Origin: Qipengyuania_C sp046254955
GTDB lineage: Bacteria > Pseudomonadota > Alphaproteobacteria > Sphingomonadales > Sphingomonadaceae
NCBI RefSeq assembly: GCF_046254955.1
Contig: NZ_JBJXRG010000002.1
Location: 496,001-560,000, forward strand
Direction of reading: 5' to 3'
DNA length: 64,000 nt
Both the position numbers and the translations under genes were made by a program. A model generated the notes under the pieces. The model did not search any database, was not told where the DNA came from, and saw only the letters and a program-made list of their open reading frames with translations. This document shows, piece after piece, positions 25,172-34,026 of the stretch. Position 1 is the first letter of the stretch. The number at the start of each line of letters is the position of its first letter.

Positions 25172-27190
25172 ATGGCCACCAAATCCAAGGCAAACGAGAA
25201 CGACGACGCTCCGTTGATCGATCTCAATGAAGCTTCGATCAAGAAGCTCATCACCAAGGCGAAGAAGAAGGGCTACGTCACCTATGACGAGCTCAACGAA
25301 GCGCTGCCGCAAGGCGAGATGAGTTCCGACCAGATCGAGGATATCCAGTCGGCATTGTCGGACATGGGCGTCCAGATCGTCGAGAATGACGAGGAGGCCG
25401 AAGCCGCCAAGGAAGACGAGGTCGAGGAAATCGCCCCCGCTCCGAGCAAGGACGGCAAGGCCCCGGCAACTGTCGCTCCGAAGAAGAAGGAAACGGTCGA
25501 CCGGACGGATGATCCGGTTCGCATGTACCTGCGCGAAATGGGCGCAGTTGAACTGCTCAGCCGCGAAGGCGAGATTGCCATCGCCAAGCGGATCGAAGCC
25601 GGCCGCGATATGATGATCATGGGGCTGTGCGAAAGCCCGATCACCTTCCACGCCATCATCCAGTGGTCCGAAGCCCTCAACGCAGAAGAAATGCAGCTAC
25701 GCGAGATTCTCGATCTCGACGCGATGCTTTCCAAGGAACCTCCGGTCGACAAGATGGAGGAAGAGAACGAAGACGATTCGGGCGAGATCAGCGAAGAGAC
25801 CGCCGGTCCCACGATTCGCGACGACGATGACGACGACAGCGATGATGATAATAGCGAAAGCGAAGGAGGCGAAGACGGCGAAGGCACTTCCGCCAAGAAG
25901 GAAGAGGACGAAGACGAGGACAACACCCTCAGCCTTGCCCAAATGGAAGCCACGCTGAAGCCGGACGCGATCGATACTTTTGCCCGCATCACCCAGCTGT
26001 TCAAGAAATTTGAAAAGCTGCAGGCCGAACGTGTCGATACACTTGGCCGTGGCGACGATTTCCCGGCCGCGAAGGAAAAGCGCTACGAAAAACTGCGCGA
26101 AGAACTCACCGCCGAAGTCGAAAGCGTCCAGTTTCACGCCACCAAGATCGAATTCCTGGTCGACAACCTTTATGCCTTCAACCGCCGCCTGACCGCACTT
26201 GGCGGCCAGATGCTTCGCCTTGCCGAAAGGCACAAGGTCAAGCGCGTCGACTTCCTCAAGGCCTATATCGGCAACGAGCTCGACGACGCATGGCTCAAGG
26301 ACTGGGTCAAGAAGGACAAGAAATGGGCTGCCTTTGCCGAGAAGGAAGCCGACGCGATCGAGCGGATTCGCATGGAAATCGCCGATATCGCTGCTGCGAC
26401 GGGCATGAGCCTCAATGAGTTCCGCCGCATCGTGAACATGGTGCAGAAGGCGGAACGCGAAGCACGCATCGCCAAGAAGGAAATGGTCGAAGCCAACCTG
26501 CGCCTCGTGATTTCCATCGCCAAGAAATACACCAATCGCGGGCTGCAGTTCCTCGACCTGATCCAGGAAGGCAACATCGGCCTGATGAAGGCGGTCGACA
26601 AGTTCGAGTATCGCCGCGGCTACAAGTTCTCGACCTACGCCACTTGGTGGATCCGGCAGGCGATCACTCGCTCGATCGCTGACCAGGCGCGCACGATCCG
26701 TATCCCGGTGCATATGATCGAGACGATCAACAAGCTGGTCCGCACGAGCCGCCAGTTCCTGCACGAGGAAGGCCGCGAGCCGACCCCGGAAGAGATGGCC
26801 GCGCGCCTCTCCATGCCGCTGGAAAAGGTCCGCCGGGTGATGAAGATCGCCAAGGAACCGATCAGCCTCGAAACGCCGATTGGCGACGAGGAGGATTCGC
26901 ATCTCGGCGATTTCATCCAGGATCCCAATGCGGTGATCCCGGTGGATGCCGCGATCCAGGCCAACCTCAAGGAGACGGTCACCCGCGTGCTCGCTTCGCT
27001 GACGCCGCGTGAAGAACGCGTGCTGCGTATGCGCTTCGGCATCGGGATGAACACCGATCACACGCTGGAAGAGGTCGGCCAGCAATTCTCGGTGACGCGC
27101 GAACGTATCCGCCAGATCGAAGCGAAGGCGCTGCGCAAGCTGAAGCACCCGAGCCGCTCGCGGAAGATGCGGTCGTTCCTGGATCAGTAG
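25172..27190 (+). CDS. rpoD: RNA polymerase primary sigma factor RpoD
   Basis: Housekeeping sigma-70. 672 residues. Region 1.1 is at about 10-75 and region 1.2 at 113-145 (DDPVRMYLREMG). The non-conserved insert contains a very acidic tract (about 196-250, with RDDDDDDSDDDNSESEGGED). Region 2 is at about 440-510 (QFLDLIQEGNIGLMKAVDKF, YATWWIRQAITRSI), region 3 at about 515-585, and region 4 at about 600-665 with the helix-turn-helix VTRERIRQIEAKALRKL. It is the last gene of the dnaG operon. The acidic insert is typical of alphaproteobacterial RpoD in position, if strongly charged. Confidence 0.97.
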   Translation: MATKSKANENDDAPLIDLNEASIKKLITKAKKKGYVTYDELNEALPQGEMSSDQIEDIQSALSDMGVQIVENDEEAEAAKEDEVEEIAPAPSKDGKAPATVAPKKKETVDRTDDPVRMYLREMGAVELLSREGEIAIAKRIEAGRDMMIMGLCESPITFHAIIQWSEALNAEEMQLREILDLDAMLSKEPPVDKMEEENEDDSGEISEETAGPTIRDDDDDDSDDDNSESEGGEDGEGTSAKKEEDEDEDNTLSLAQMEATLKPDAIDTFARITQLFKKFEKLQAERVDTLGRGDDFPAAKEKRYEKLREELTAEVESVQFHATKIEFLVDNLYAFNRRLTALGGQMLRLAERHKVKRVDFLKAYIGNELDDAWLKDWVKKDKKWAAFAEKEADAIERIRMEIADIAAATGMSLNEFRRIVNMVQKAEREARIAKKEMVEANLRLVISIAKKYTNRGLQFLDLIQEGNIGLMKAVDKFEYRRGYKFSTYATWWIRQAITRSIADQARTIRIPVHMIETINKLVRTSRQFLHEEGREPTPEEMAARLSMPLEKVRRVMKIAKEPISLETPIGDEEDSHLGDFIQDPNAVIPVDAAIQANLKETVTRVLASLTPREERVLRMRFGIGMNTDHTLEEVGQQFSVTRERIRQIEAKALRKLKHPSRSRKMRSFLDQ

Positions 27191-27269
27191 TCCAAGAAGA
27201 AAAAGCGCGTTCGATGTGCGCCTCGTGCTCTGACATGAAATTCGCGTCCGGCGGGGCGAATAATCACTC

Positions 27270-27294
27270 GGAACCCGCGCTCATTCTTCTCGTT
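27270..27294 (+). promoter_or_regulatory. EcfG-type general stress promoter
   Basis: GGAAC (27270-27274), 16-base spacer, CGTT (27291-27294), 55 bases before ATG 27350. It is an exact consensus match in the rpoD downstream gap, indicating that the small gene after rpoD is independently stress-induced. Confidence 0.75.
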
Positions 27295-27349
27295 GGTTCG
27301 ATGAAACCTTTCAAATGAAAAGCAAAATCGAATTCAAGGAGAACACAGA

Positions 27350-27775
27350 ATGCTGAACGCCACCGATAAACTGGCAATTCTCGAAGTGCTGGCAGCCGCT
27401 AACCGGACCGCGGATGAGAAAGATGTCGAAGGCCACGCCAACTATTACACAGATGGCGGAGTGATCGAGGGCGATATGCAGGCATCCGGCGATGCGTCGC
27501 AGTTTCGGAACGATCTAAAAGACATATTCGATGGCGAACCTGGTCTGAAGCGTCACGTCGGAACGAGCCATATCTTCGAAGAGGATGGCGACCGGGTGGT
27601 CGTGGATTCCTTGCTATTGGTTTACGAGGGCGATGACGCGCCGACCGTTGTAGCGACGGCTGATATCACCGACGAACTGGTTCGCGATGATGGGAGCTGG
27701 AAGATCGCTCGCCACAAGGTGTTGATGGATCCCGGTACGAAGAAGGCCATGGCGCAGGCTCGCGAGGAAGCCTGA
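27350..27775 (+). CDS. NTF2/SnoaL-like protein
   Basis: 141 residues with the cone-fold pattern of SnoaL-like proteins: an N-terminal helix (TDKLAILEVLAAANRTADEKD), YYTDGG leading to a strand, a middle helix (QFRNDLKDIFDGEPG), strands HVGTSHIFEEDGDRVVVDSLLLVYEG, and the C-terminal SWKIARHKVLMDP typical of the family. These proteins may be small enzymes or ligand binders; neither can be chosen. A strong ribosome site (AAGGAG) precedes ATG 27350. The EcfG promoter upstream makes it a likely member of the general stress regulon. Confidence 0.8.
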   Translation: MLNATDKLAILEVLAAANRTADEKDVEGHANYYTDGGVIEGDMQASGDASQFRNDLKDIFDGEPGLKRHVGTSHIFEEDGDRVVVDSLLLVYEGDDAPTVVATADITDELVRDDGSWKIARHKVLMDPGTKKAMAQAREEA

Positions 27776-27828
27776 CAATGGTCTCTTGAAAAGACTGTCC
27801 GTCGATAGACTCACCTCGAACATCATGG

Positions 27829-27857
27829 CAGGGGTCTTCTCGAGAGAGGGGCCCCTG
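27829..27857 (+). terminator. strong hairpin after the SnoaL-like gene
   Basis: CAGGGG (27829-27834) pairs with CCCCTG (27852-27857); the inner bases include a further TCTC/GAGA pairing. Only a short TTCT tail follows, so termination is plausible but not certain. It stands 24 bases ahead of the parA start and may also shape that leader. Confidence 0.4.
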
Positions 27858-27880
27858 TTCTGATTCGAGGAGCCTCGCAC

Positions 27881-28528
27881 ATGCCAGCCCCCAGCCCCAA
27901 GACCCCCAAGACAATCGCAATCGTCAGCCAAAAAGGCGGATCGGGCAAGACCACGCTCGCACTGCATCTTGCCGCAGCCGCAACGCATGCCAAGAAAACT
28001 TCCTGTGTCGTGGATACCGATCCCCAAGCGACCGCCGCTGCGTGGGGTGACTGGCGCGGGGATTTTCTCCCTGTGGTGGTCACCAGCCCCCCTGCCCGTC
28101 TCGCTCGCACAATCGAGAATGCACACAAGCAGGACGTCGAGTTCGTCGTGATCGACACCCCGCCGCATGCCGAAAGCGCCATGCGCGAAGCAATCAAGGC
28201 CGCTGATCTCGTCCTGATCCCGAGCCGCCCACGCGCTTTCGATCTCCACGCACTCGAAGCCATCGCCGAAATGGTGAATTTCACCAAGACGCCCGCTTAC
28301 GTGGTGCTCAATGCAGTCCCTGCAGGCGCCACCAAGCAGGTCGCCGAGGCGACTGAGGCCGCCAAGGCGCTCGGACTCAAGACCTGCCCGGTGACCTTCG
28401 GCGAACGCGCCGATTTCCATCGCTCTTCTGCCAGAGGGGAAGTTGCGGCAGAAGTCGACGCCGAGGGCAAAGCGGCTGGTGAAGCGAGCGCCCTGTGGAA
28501 GTGGACCGCGAAACAGCTAAGGGGCTAG
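27881..28528 (+). CDS. ParA-family ATPase, orphan
   Basis: 215 residues, shorter than chromosomal ParA and without an N-terminal helix-turn-helix. The deviant Walker A motif QKGGSGKTTLA carries the signature first lysine, the A-prime region is VVDTDPQATA, and Walker B is FVVIDTPPHAES. No parB or parS-like site is adjacent, so it probably positions a cargo other than the chromosome origin, or is one of the many small ParA/MinD relatives. A ribosome site (CGAGGAG) precedes the ATG. The gene lies between the NTF2-like gene and a convergent methyltransferase. Confidence 0.85.
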   Translation: MPAPSPKTPKTIAIVSQKGGSGKTTLALHLAAAATHAKKTSCVVDTDPQATAAAWGDWRGDFLPVVVTSPPARLARTIENAHKQDVEFVVIDTPPHAESAMREAIKAADLVLIPSRPRAFDLHALEAIAEMVNFTKTPAYVVLNAVPAGATKQVAEATEAAKALGLKTCPVTFGERADFHRSSARGEVAAEVDAEGKAAGEASALWKWTAKQLRG

Positions 28529-28569
28529 CGACTGATCTGGCCGCAAAAACTGCGGCGACTCACCGATTG

Positions 28570-29517
28570 CTAAGCAGCGATGGCCGCGTGGAGGTGCCTG
28601 GATACGCAGCTGACATGGCGCATATCCGTGCCGCAGCAGCCACCGACGACTCGAAGTTTTGTGAGCCGCCTTGCCAGTTCGACATGCAATTCTCCGAACT
28701 CACCCGGATCGCCCTCGTCCAGCACCTCCGCATTATCGAGTTCGGCATGACTCAACCGTGAGGCGTTGGCCCGAACCGCGCCGATACGATCGGTCCATGG
28801 TTCCCCATTTGCAACTACATCGCGGAAGTGATCGGGATGAGCGCAATTGATCATGTAGTAAGCGGGCGCCGAACCTGTCTCCCTGTCCACCGCCGTGATC
28901 GCATCCCGCAACGTGACGCCCGTCGGTAATGTACCATCGGTTTCCAGCGTGAAGGATATGACGACCGGCTTGCCTGTCTCGTTGGCGGCACGCGCGATGC
29001 CGACGGCTTCGGGAACATTGGTCATCGTGATGGCCGAAAACATGTCGACGCCCGCTTGGGCCAACACACCGATTTGCGGCGCATGGAGCGCTTGCGCTTC
29101 AACAGCGGTCGGCAGATCCGAGGGAGAATAGCCATCGCCGCAAGGGCCGATCACACCGTTCACCAGTATCGGGTCGACACGGCCCTGCCATTCATCGCGG
29201 ATCGATTGCGCAAACCGCACCGACTTGCGGCTCAGATCGAGCAATTCCTGCTCGCCGAAGCCAAGCTTTTCCGCCCATGAAACGCAGCCGCGCCAGCTGT
29301 TGGTATCCAGCACAAAACCGCTAACGGCTTGCTCTGCCAGCTTGAGAAACTCCCCGAAATAGCGCCGCATCGCCGCCTCCGCTTCCAAGTCATCGATCAG
29401 CGTGATCGCGGCGAATTCGGGTGCTTCGAAGCCTTGCTGGAAGAACAGCCACGTCTCGAACCCGCCATCGGTCAGGAATGGCCTGCTGGCGTGCATCAAC
29501 TTGTCAAAAGTACTCAT
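28570..29517 (-). CDS. homocysteine S-methyltransferase family protein
   Basis: 315 residues of the Pfam S-methyl_trans family, which moves a methyl group to homocysteine through a zinc-bound thiolate. The zinc cysteines are visible as MINCAHPDH and VVGGCCGTD; the N-terminus has LTDGGFETWL and the middle VNGVIGPCGDGY. ATG 29517 (MSTFDKL) is preferred to the longer frame reaching 29598. It lacks cobalamin and folate domains, so the methyl donor is probably S-methylmethionine, SAM or a related small molecule. It diverges from a TetR regulator, which may control it. Confidence 0.85.
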   Translation of the reverse strand: MSTFDKLMHASRPFLTDGGFETWLFFQQGFEAPEFAAITLIDDLEAEAAMRRYFGEFLKLAEQAVSGFVLDTNSWRGCVSWAEKLGFGEQELLDLSRKSVRFAQSIRDEWQGRVDPILVNGVIGPCGDGYSPSDLPTAVEAQALHAPQIGVLAQAGVDMFSAITMTNVPEAVGIARAANETGKPVVISFTLETDGTLPTGVTLRDAITAVDRETGSAPAYYMINCAHPDHFRDVVANGEPWTDRIGAVRANASRLSHAELDNAEVLDEGDPGEFGELHVELARRLTKLRVVGGCCGTDMRHVSCVSRHLHAAIAA

Positions 29518-29675
29518 GGATTCCTCTAGATTTGCGTAATGCCGTGAGTATCTTCGGTTGCGACCGATTGCGCTAGCCGACTGACGGTACAGCCCCACAC
29601 CTCCTTATTTTCAATTTGAATTGAGATATTTAGAGGATTCCTCCGTCATCCCGAGCAATCCTGAGACAGCAAAAC

Positions 29676-29699
29676 CATACCAGCAGTACAGTAAGTATG
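29676..29699. promoter_or_regulatory. candidate operator in the methyltransferase/TetR divergent region
   Basis: CATAC (29676-29680) and GTATG (29695-29699) are inverted with a 14-base centre, 27 bases before the TetR start. TetR regulators usually bind such palindromes in their own divergent promoters. The arms are short, so this is a weak call. Confidence 0.25.
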
Positions 29700-29725
29700 T
29701 TAGTCGAGCCCGACAGGAGGAAGCG

Positions 29726-30343
29726 ATGTCTCGCGGAAGTCAAACTCGCGCAAAAATCATGGACGTGGCGCAGCAATCGATCCTCGCAAAGGGATTCGAT
29801 GGCACTTCGATCGAAGAGATCGTCGCCAATGCCGACATCACGAAGAGCGGGTTCTTTTATCACTTTCCTGACAAGAACGCTTTGGCCGAGGCGCTGATTG
29901 TACGCCACATCGAAGTGGAAGACGCGCTGTTCGACGATCTCTTCGATCGTGCGCGCGAGCTCGCCGATGATCCGCTGCAAGTCATGCTAATCGGCCTCAA
30001 GCTTCTGGCGGAGTTGATTGAGGACATGCCCGGCGGGCATCCCGGCTGCATCGTTGCGACCGCCGCCTATCAGGACAGGCTTTTTGACAAAAGCGTTCGC
30101 GCGGCCAACCGCCGCGCCATTTTGGGCTGGCGTGAAAGGTTTGGAGCCATGCTTTCCAACATCGAATGCAAGTACTCACCGAACGACGAGGTCAATCGCG
30201 AAGCGCTTGCCGACATGGTCAGTGCGGTCACGGAAGGTGGGCTAGTCATGGCACGCGGACTTGGCGAGCCACAAATAGCAGCTCAACAGGTCATGCTGCT
30301 GAGATCCTATCTCAAGCTTCTTTACACACCGGCCAGCAGCTAG
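29726..30343 (+). CDS. TetR/AcrR family transcriptional regulator
   Basis: 205 residues. ATG 29726 is fixed by a consensus AGGAGG five bases upstream and gives MSRGSQTRAKIMDVAQQ, the normal TetR N-terminus; the open frame reaches 29621. The DNA-binding domain spans about 5-52 (GFDGTSIEEIVANADITKSGFFYHFPDKNAL). The C-terminal ligand and dimer domain (HPGCIVATAAY, REALADMVSAVTEGGLVMA) is the type with unknown inducers. It is divergent from the homocysteine methyltransferase gene, its most likely target besides itself. Confidence 0.88.
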   Translation: MSRGSQTRAKIMDVAQQSILAKGFDGTSIEEIVANADITKSGFFYHFPDKNALAEALIVRHIEVEDALFDDLFDRARELADDPLQVMLIGLKLLAELIEDMPGGHPGCIVATAAYQDRLFDKSVRAANRRAILGWRERFGAMLSNIECKYSPNDEVNREALADMVSAVTEGGLVMARGLGEPQIAAQQVMLLRSYLKLLYTPASS

Positions 30344-30457
30344 GGAATCTGCCTCGCGATCCGCGGAAATTTCCAAGCCCGTAATTCTTGCCATAAGTTC
30401 GGTGATTTTCGCCAAGGTCTGCTGGCAATCGGCTGACCTTCGCTTTATGTGGCCCGC

Positions 30458-30895
30458 ATGCGTATCGCCATAGCCTCTGACCATGCCGCCATCGACCTCA
30501 AAGCCACGCTGTGCGACTGGCTGATAGAGGAAGGCCACGAAGTTGCCGACCTCGGGCCCGATACAACAGACAGCGTCGATTATCCCGATTACGGCTACAA
30601 GCTGGCGGCTGTGGTGGCTGATGGGACCACCGAGCGCGGCATCGCGTTATGCGGATCGGGCATCGGCATTTCGATGAGCGTCAATCGCAATCCCGCTGTT
30701 CGCTGTGCGCTCGTTTCCGAACCGCTTTCAGCTGCCCTTTCACGCGAACACAATGACGCTAACTGCCTCGCGATAGGCGCGCGACTCACCGGCGTCGAAA
30801 TGGCCAAGGCCTGCGTCACCGCATTTCTCGAAACCGAGTTCGGCGGAGATCGCCACCAGCGCCGCGTCGACAAACTCTCCAACCCCAGCATCTGA
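30458..30895 (+). CDS. rpiB: ribose 5-phosphate isomerase B
   Basis: Interconverts ribose 5-phosphate and ribulose 5-phosphate. 145 residues from ATG 30458 (MRIAIASDHAAIDLK); an upstream GTG at 30449 also fits. Active-site features are the SDHA N-terminus, DYPDYG, the catalytic cysteine in IALCGSGIGISM, and REHNDANCLAIGARL. It precedes glyA by 8 bases, a frequent alphaproteobacterial pair. Confidence 0.94.
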   Translation: MRIAIASDHAAIDLKATLCDWLIEEGHEVADLGPDTTDSVDYPDYGYKLAAVVADGTTERGIALCGSGIGISMSVNRNPAVRCALVSEPLSAALSREHNDANCLAIGARLTGVEMAKACVTAFLETEFGGDRHQRRVDKLSNPSI

Positions 30896-30903
30896 GTACA
30901 GAT

Positions 30904-32208
30904 ATGACCACAGACACGCTTGCGCGCCCGATGGAGGGCTTCTGGAACAACACTCTCGAGCAGGCCGACCCGGAGATTTTCGGCGCGGTTCGCGAGGAGC
31001 TGGCGCGCCAGCAGGACAAGATCGAGTTGATCGCGAGCGAGAATATCGCCTCGCGCGCCGTGCTCGAAGCAACGGGCAGCGTATTCACCAACAAATATGC
31101 CGAGGGCTATCCGGGCAAGCGCTATTATGGCGGTTGTGACTATGCCGACGTGGTCGAAACGCTGGCAATTGACCGCGCCAAGCAATTGTTCGGATGCAAG
31201 TTTGCCAATGTGCAGCCCAATTCGGGCTCGCAGATGAATCAGGCCGTGTTCCTGGCGCTTCTGAATCCCGGCGACACCTTCATGGGCCTCGATCTCAATT
31301 CAGGCGGCCACCTTACCCACGGATCGCCGGTCAACATGAGCGGCAAGTGGTTCAATCCGGTCGCCTATGGCGTGCGCCAGGATGACGAGCGCATCGACAT
31401 GGACGAAGTCATGAAGATCGCGAAAGAGCACAAGCCGAAACTGATCATCGCAGGCGGTACGGCCTATTCGCGCGTGTGGGACTGGGAATCCTTCCGCAAG
31501 GTTGCCGATGAAGTCGGCGCCTACCTGATGGTCGACATGAGCCATATCTCCGGGCTTGTTGCAGGCGGAGCGCACCCCTCTCCCTTTCCGCATGCGCATG
31601 TCGTTACAACGACCACGCACAAGAGCCTGCGCGGCCCGCGTTCCGGCGTGATCCTGTGGGACGACGAGGAACTGACCAAGCCGTTCAACATGGCGGTTTT
31701 TCCCGGCCTGCAGGGCGGCCCGCTGATGCACGTCATCGCCGCAAAGGCAGTGGCATTCGGCGAAGCGCTGAAGCCCGAATTCAAGGACTATGCCGCAGCG
31801 GTGGTCGCCAATGCCCGTGCTCTGGCCGAAAGTCTGGAGGCGCATGGCCTGAGGATTGTTTCCGGCGGCACCGACAACCATTCGATGCTGGTCGATCTCA
31901 CTGCCAAGGATGTGACGGGCAAAGCGGCCGAATCCGGTCTCGACCGCGCCTGGCTGACCTGCAACAAGAACGGCATCCCGTTCGACACGCGCTCGCCCTT
32001 TGTGACCAGCGGCGTTCGACTGGGGACTCCGGCCGGCACGACGCGTGGGTTTGGTACCGAAGAATTTGCCTTGGTTGGCGCGCTTATCGCCGAGGTTGTC
32101 GAAGGCCTTGCCAAGAACGGTCCGGAAGGCGATGCTCAGGTAGAAGAAAGCGTCCGCCGCCGGGTGTCCGAGCTGTGCGCCGCTTTCCCAGTCTACCCGG
32201 GAATGTAA
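30904..32208 (+). CDS. glyA: serine hydroxymethyltransferase
   Basis: PLP enzyme converting serine and tetrahydrofolate to glycine and 5,10-methylene-THF, the main one-carbon source. 434 residues. Family segments are QQDKIELIASENIASRAVLEA, YAEGYPGKRYYGGC, VQPNSGSQMNQAVF, the PLP-lysine site VTTTTHKSLRGPRSGV, and GTDNHSMLVDL. It sits in the rpiB-glyA-small gene-nrdR-trmJ run and the next ATG follows by one base. Confidence 0.97.
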   Translation: MTTDTLARPMEGFWNNTLEQADPEIFGAVREELARQQDKIELIASENIASRAVLEATGSVFTNKYAEGYPGKRYYGGCDYADVVETLAIDRAKQLFGCKFANVQPNSGSQMNQAVFLALLNPGDTFMGLDLNSGGHLTHGSPVNMSGKWFNPVAYGVRQDDERIDMDEVMKIAKEHKPKLIIAGGTAYSRVWDWESFRKVADEVGAYLMVDMSHISGLVAGGAHPSPFPHAHVVTTTTHKSLRGPRSGVILWDDEELTKPFNMAVFPGLQGGPLMHVIAAKAVAFGEALKPEFKDYAAAVVANARALAESLEAHGLRIVSGGTDNHSMLVDLTAKDVTGKAAESGLDRAWLTCNKNGIPFDTRSPFVTSGVRLGTPAGTTRGFGTEEFALVGALIAEVVEGLAKNGPEGDAQVEESVRRRVSELCAAFPVYPGM

Positions 32209-32209
32209 A

Positions 32210-32446
32210 ATGAGCGAACACAACGACCCGAACGAACCCAAGCATCAGGATCACGAACTGATCCCCGACGCCACTGCCGAGATCAAAGGCATGGCAAAGG
32301 AAGGCATGCATCATCCGTCGACCAAGCCGGTCCTTACCGGCGCTGCAGTTGGCGCGCTTGCCGGCGCAGTGCTGCCGGTGGTGACTTGGCCGGTTGGGCT
32401 GATCGCAGGCGCAGGATTCATGCTCTACAAGCGCGTTCGGCCCTGA
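32210..32446 (+). CDS. small single-pass membrane protein, unknown
   Basis: 78 residues. A polar acidic/His-rich first half (NDPNEPKHQDHELIPD) is followed by one Gly/Ala-rich hydrophobic hairpin (VLTGAAVGALAGAVLPVVTWPVGLIAGAGFMLYKR), resembling small glycine-zipper membrane proteins. It begins one base after the glyA stop and lies 14 bases before nrdR, so it is cotranscribed. No function can be assigned. Confidence 0.65.
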   Translation: MSEHNDPNEPKHQDHELIPDATAEIKGMAKEGMHHPSTKPVLTGAAVGALAGAVLPVVTWPVGLIAGAGFMLYKRVRP

Positions 32447-32460
32447 CAGAGCATTAGGAC

Positions 32461-32937
32461 ATGCGTTGCCCGTTCTGCGCGAATGAAGACAGCCAGGTAA
32501 AGGATTCACGCCCGACCGAAGATAATGCTTCGATCCGGCGGCGGCGCCAGTGCGCCAGCTGCGGCGCGCGCTTTACAACCTTCGAGCGGGTCCAATTGCG
32601 CGATGTCACGGTCGTCAAGAATGACGACAAGCGCGAGACGTTCGATCGCGCAAAGCTTGAGAATTCTGTCACGCTCGCATGCCGCAAGCGTGACGTACCG
32701 CAAGAGCGGATCGACCAGCTCGTCTCCGGCATCCAGCGTCAGGTCGAAACCGCGGGAGAAAGCGAAGTCGCATCGTCCCGCATCGGCGAGATGGTGATGG
32801 ACGGACTGCGCCAGATCGACAGCGTCGCCTATATCCGCTTCGCCAGCGTCTACCGCGATTTTACCGAGGCCAAGGATTTTGAGGAGTTCGCGAGCAGCGT
32901 GCGCGATGTCGCCGAAGATCAGGGGTCTGATGTCTGA
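32461..32937 (+). CDS. nrdR: transcriptional repressor NrdR
   Basis: Represses ribonucleotide reductase genes in response to ATP/dATP. 158 residues. The N-terminal zinc ribbon is MRCPFC...CASCGARFTTFERVQL, and an ATP-cone follows (VVKNDDKRETFDRAKL, with YIRFASVYRDF near the end). The usual alphaproteobacterial place next to glyA is kept. The stop overlaps the next gene's start region by 8 bases. Confidence 0.96.
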   Translation: MRCPFCANEDSQVKDSRPTEDNASIRRRRQCASCGARFTTFERVQLRDVTVVKNDDKRETFDRAKLENSVTLACRKRDVPQERIDQLVSGIQRQVETAGESEVASSRIGEMVMDGLRQIDSVAYIRFASVYRDFTEAKDFEEFASSVRDVAEDQGSDV

Positions 32938-33649
32938 AGCGCCCATAGTTGTGCTGGTCCGGCCTCAGCTGGGCGAAAATATCGGCAAGGCAGCGCGGGC
33001 GATGCTCAACTTCGGGCTCACCGAGATGCGACTAGTGGAGCCGCGCGACGGGTGGCCAAATCCCTCCGCCGGTCCGGCCGCCTCGGGGGCGGACATCGTG
33101 CTCGACCACGCCAAGGTATACGCAAGCACAGCGGACGCGGTGGCCGATTGCGAGCATATTTTTGCCACTACCGTGCGCAAACGGGGCGTGACCAAGGATG
33201 TCGTCAACCCTCAACAAGCTGCGGATCTGATGGCCAAGCGCAAGGGGCGCTCGGCAATCCTGTTCGGCCGCGAAGCCTCGGGCCTCGAGACCGCCGATGT
33301 CGCCTTGGCGCGGGAGATCCTCACCGTTCCGATCAATCCCGACTTCGGCTCGCTTAACCTTGCCCAGGCGGTGATCTTGTGCGCCTACGAATGGTCAAAG
33401 CGTACCGATGGGCTGGTGCAACCGACGCTAGAAGAAACGCTGCCACCTGCGCCGCAGGAAGAGCTTGAAGGTTTAATCACACATTTCGAAACGATGCTCG
33501 AACCCAAAGGCTATTTCCTGCCCGAATCCCGCGCTGAAGCTACGAGACTGACGCTCCGGAATATCCTTACCCGGCCCGGATGGAATCATCTGGAAGTGAG
33601 AACCTTGCGCGGAGTTCTTACGGCCCTCGCCCGCAAACCACGCGACTAA
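32930..33649 (+). CDS. SPOUT-class RNA 2'-O-methyltransferase (TrmJ-like)
   Basis: About 239 residues from ATG 32930 (MSEAPIVVLVRPQLGENIG), overlapping nrdR by 8 bases. The SPOUT knot motifs are PQLGENIGKAARAMLNFG, AILFGREASGLETADV and NPDFGSLNLAQAVILCAYE, typical of TrmJ, which 2'-O-methylates position 32 of tRNAs. The C-terminal helical extension (EELEGLITHFETMLEPKGYF) matches the TrmJ dimer domain. Convergent 4-base overlap with the chorismate mutase gene. Confidence 0.87.
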   Translation: MSEAPIVVLVRPQLGENIGKAARAMLNFGLTEMRLVEPRDGWPNPSAGPAASGADIVLDHAKVYASTADAVADCEHIFATTVRKRGVTKDVVNPQQAADLMAKRKGRSAILFGREASGLETADVALAREILTVPINPDFGSLNLAQAVILCAYEWSKRTDGLVQPTLEETLPPAPQEELEGLITHFETMLEPKGYFLPESRAEATRLTLRNILTRPGWNHLEVRTLRGVLTALARKPRD

Positions 33650-33960
33650 TCCTTGCGCAGGCGATCCCATTCATCAAACTCGTAAGCGATTGAAGCTTCG
33701 ACGAGTTGGTCCCAGATTTGCGCAATTTCTTCGCTCGGAAGCCCCCTCGTCTCCGCACCTGCCACAGCCGCAGCGATGACTCGTGCCTTTCGATCCTCAT
33801 CGCGCACCGTATCGCGATCCTGCTTGATCCGCGCTGCTGCGCGCATGTAGCCGAAACGGCGGTCAAGCAATTCAAGAAGGGCACGGTCAGTCGCATCGAC
33901 ACCCTCGCGGACATCGCTCATCGTTTCGCAGTGATCAGGTAACAATAGATCGGAAGTCAT
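33646..33960 (-). CDS. chorismate mutase (AroQ type)
   Basis: Converts chorismate to prephenate for Phe and Tyr. 104 residues, monofunctional and all-helical. The N-terminal helix has REGVDATDRALLELLDRRFGYMRAAARIK, with the family arginine and lysine contacts; DEDRKARVIAAAV and IAQIWDQLVEASIAYE follow. No fused prephenate dehydratase. It is convergent with the tRNA methyltransferase and transcribed away from rpsD. Confidence 0.88.
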   Translation of the reverse strand: MTSDLLLPDHCETMSDVREGVDATDRALLELLDRRFGYMRAAARIKQDRDTVRDEDRKARVIAAAVAGAETRGLPSEEIAQIWDQLVEASIAYEFDEWDRLRKD

Positions 33961-34026
33961 GGCGCAGCCCCCTGCCCCGATTGCACGGCATTGTCGAGCG
34001 TATTTGCGCCCTCGCCGCGCTATGTG

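Noticed and set aside
25697..27148. 483-residue reverse-strand frame opposite rpoD
   Set aside because: Low-complexity mirror of the rpoD codon pattern; rpoD is certain and the antisense protein has no recognisable domain.
29617..29725. Extended N-terminus of the TetR gene from 29621
   Set aside because: The consensus AGGAGG and the normal TetR N-terminus fix the start at 29726.
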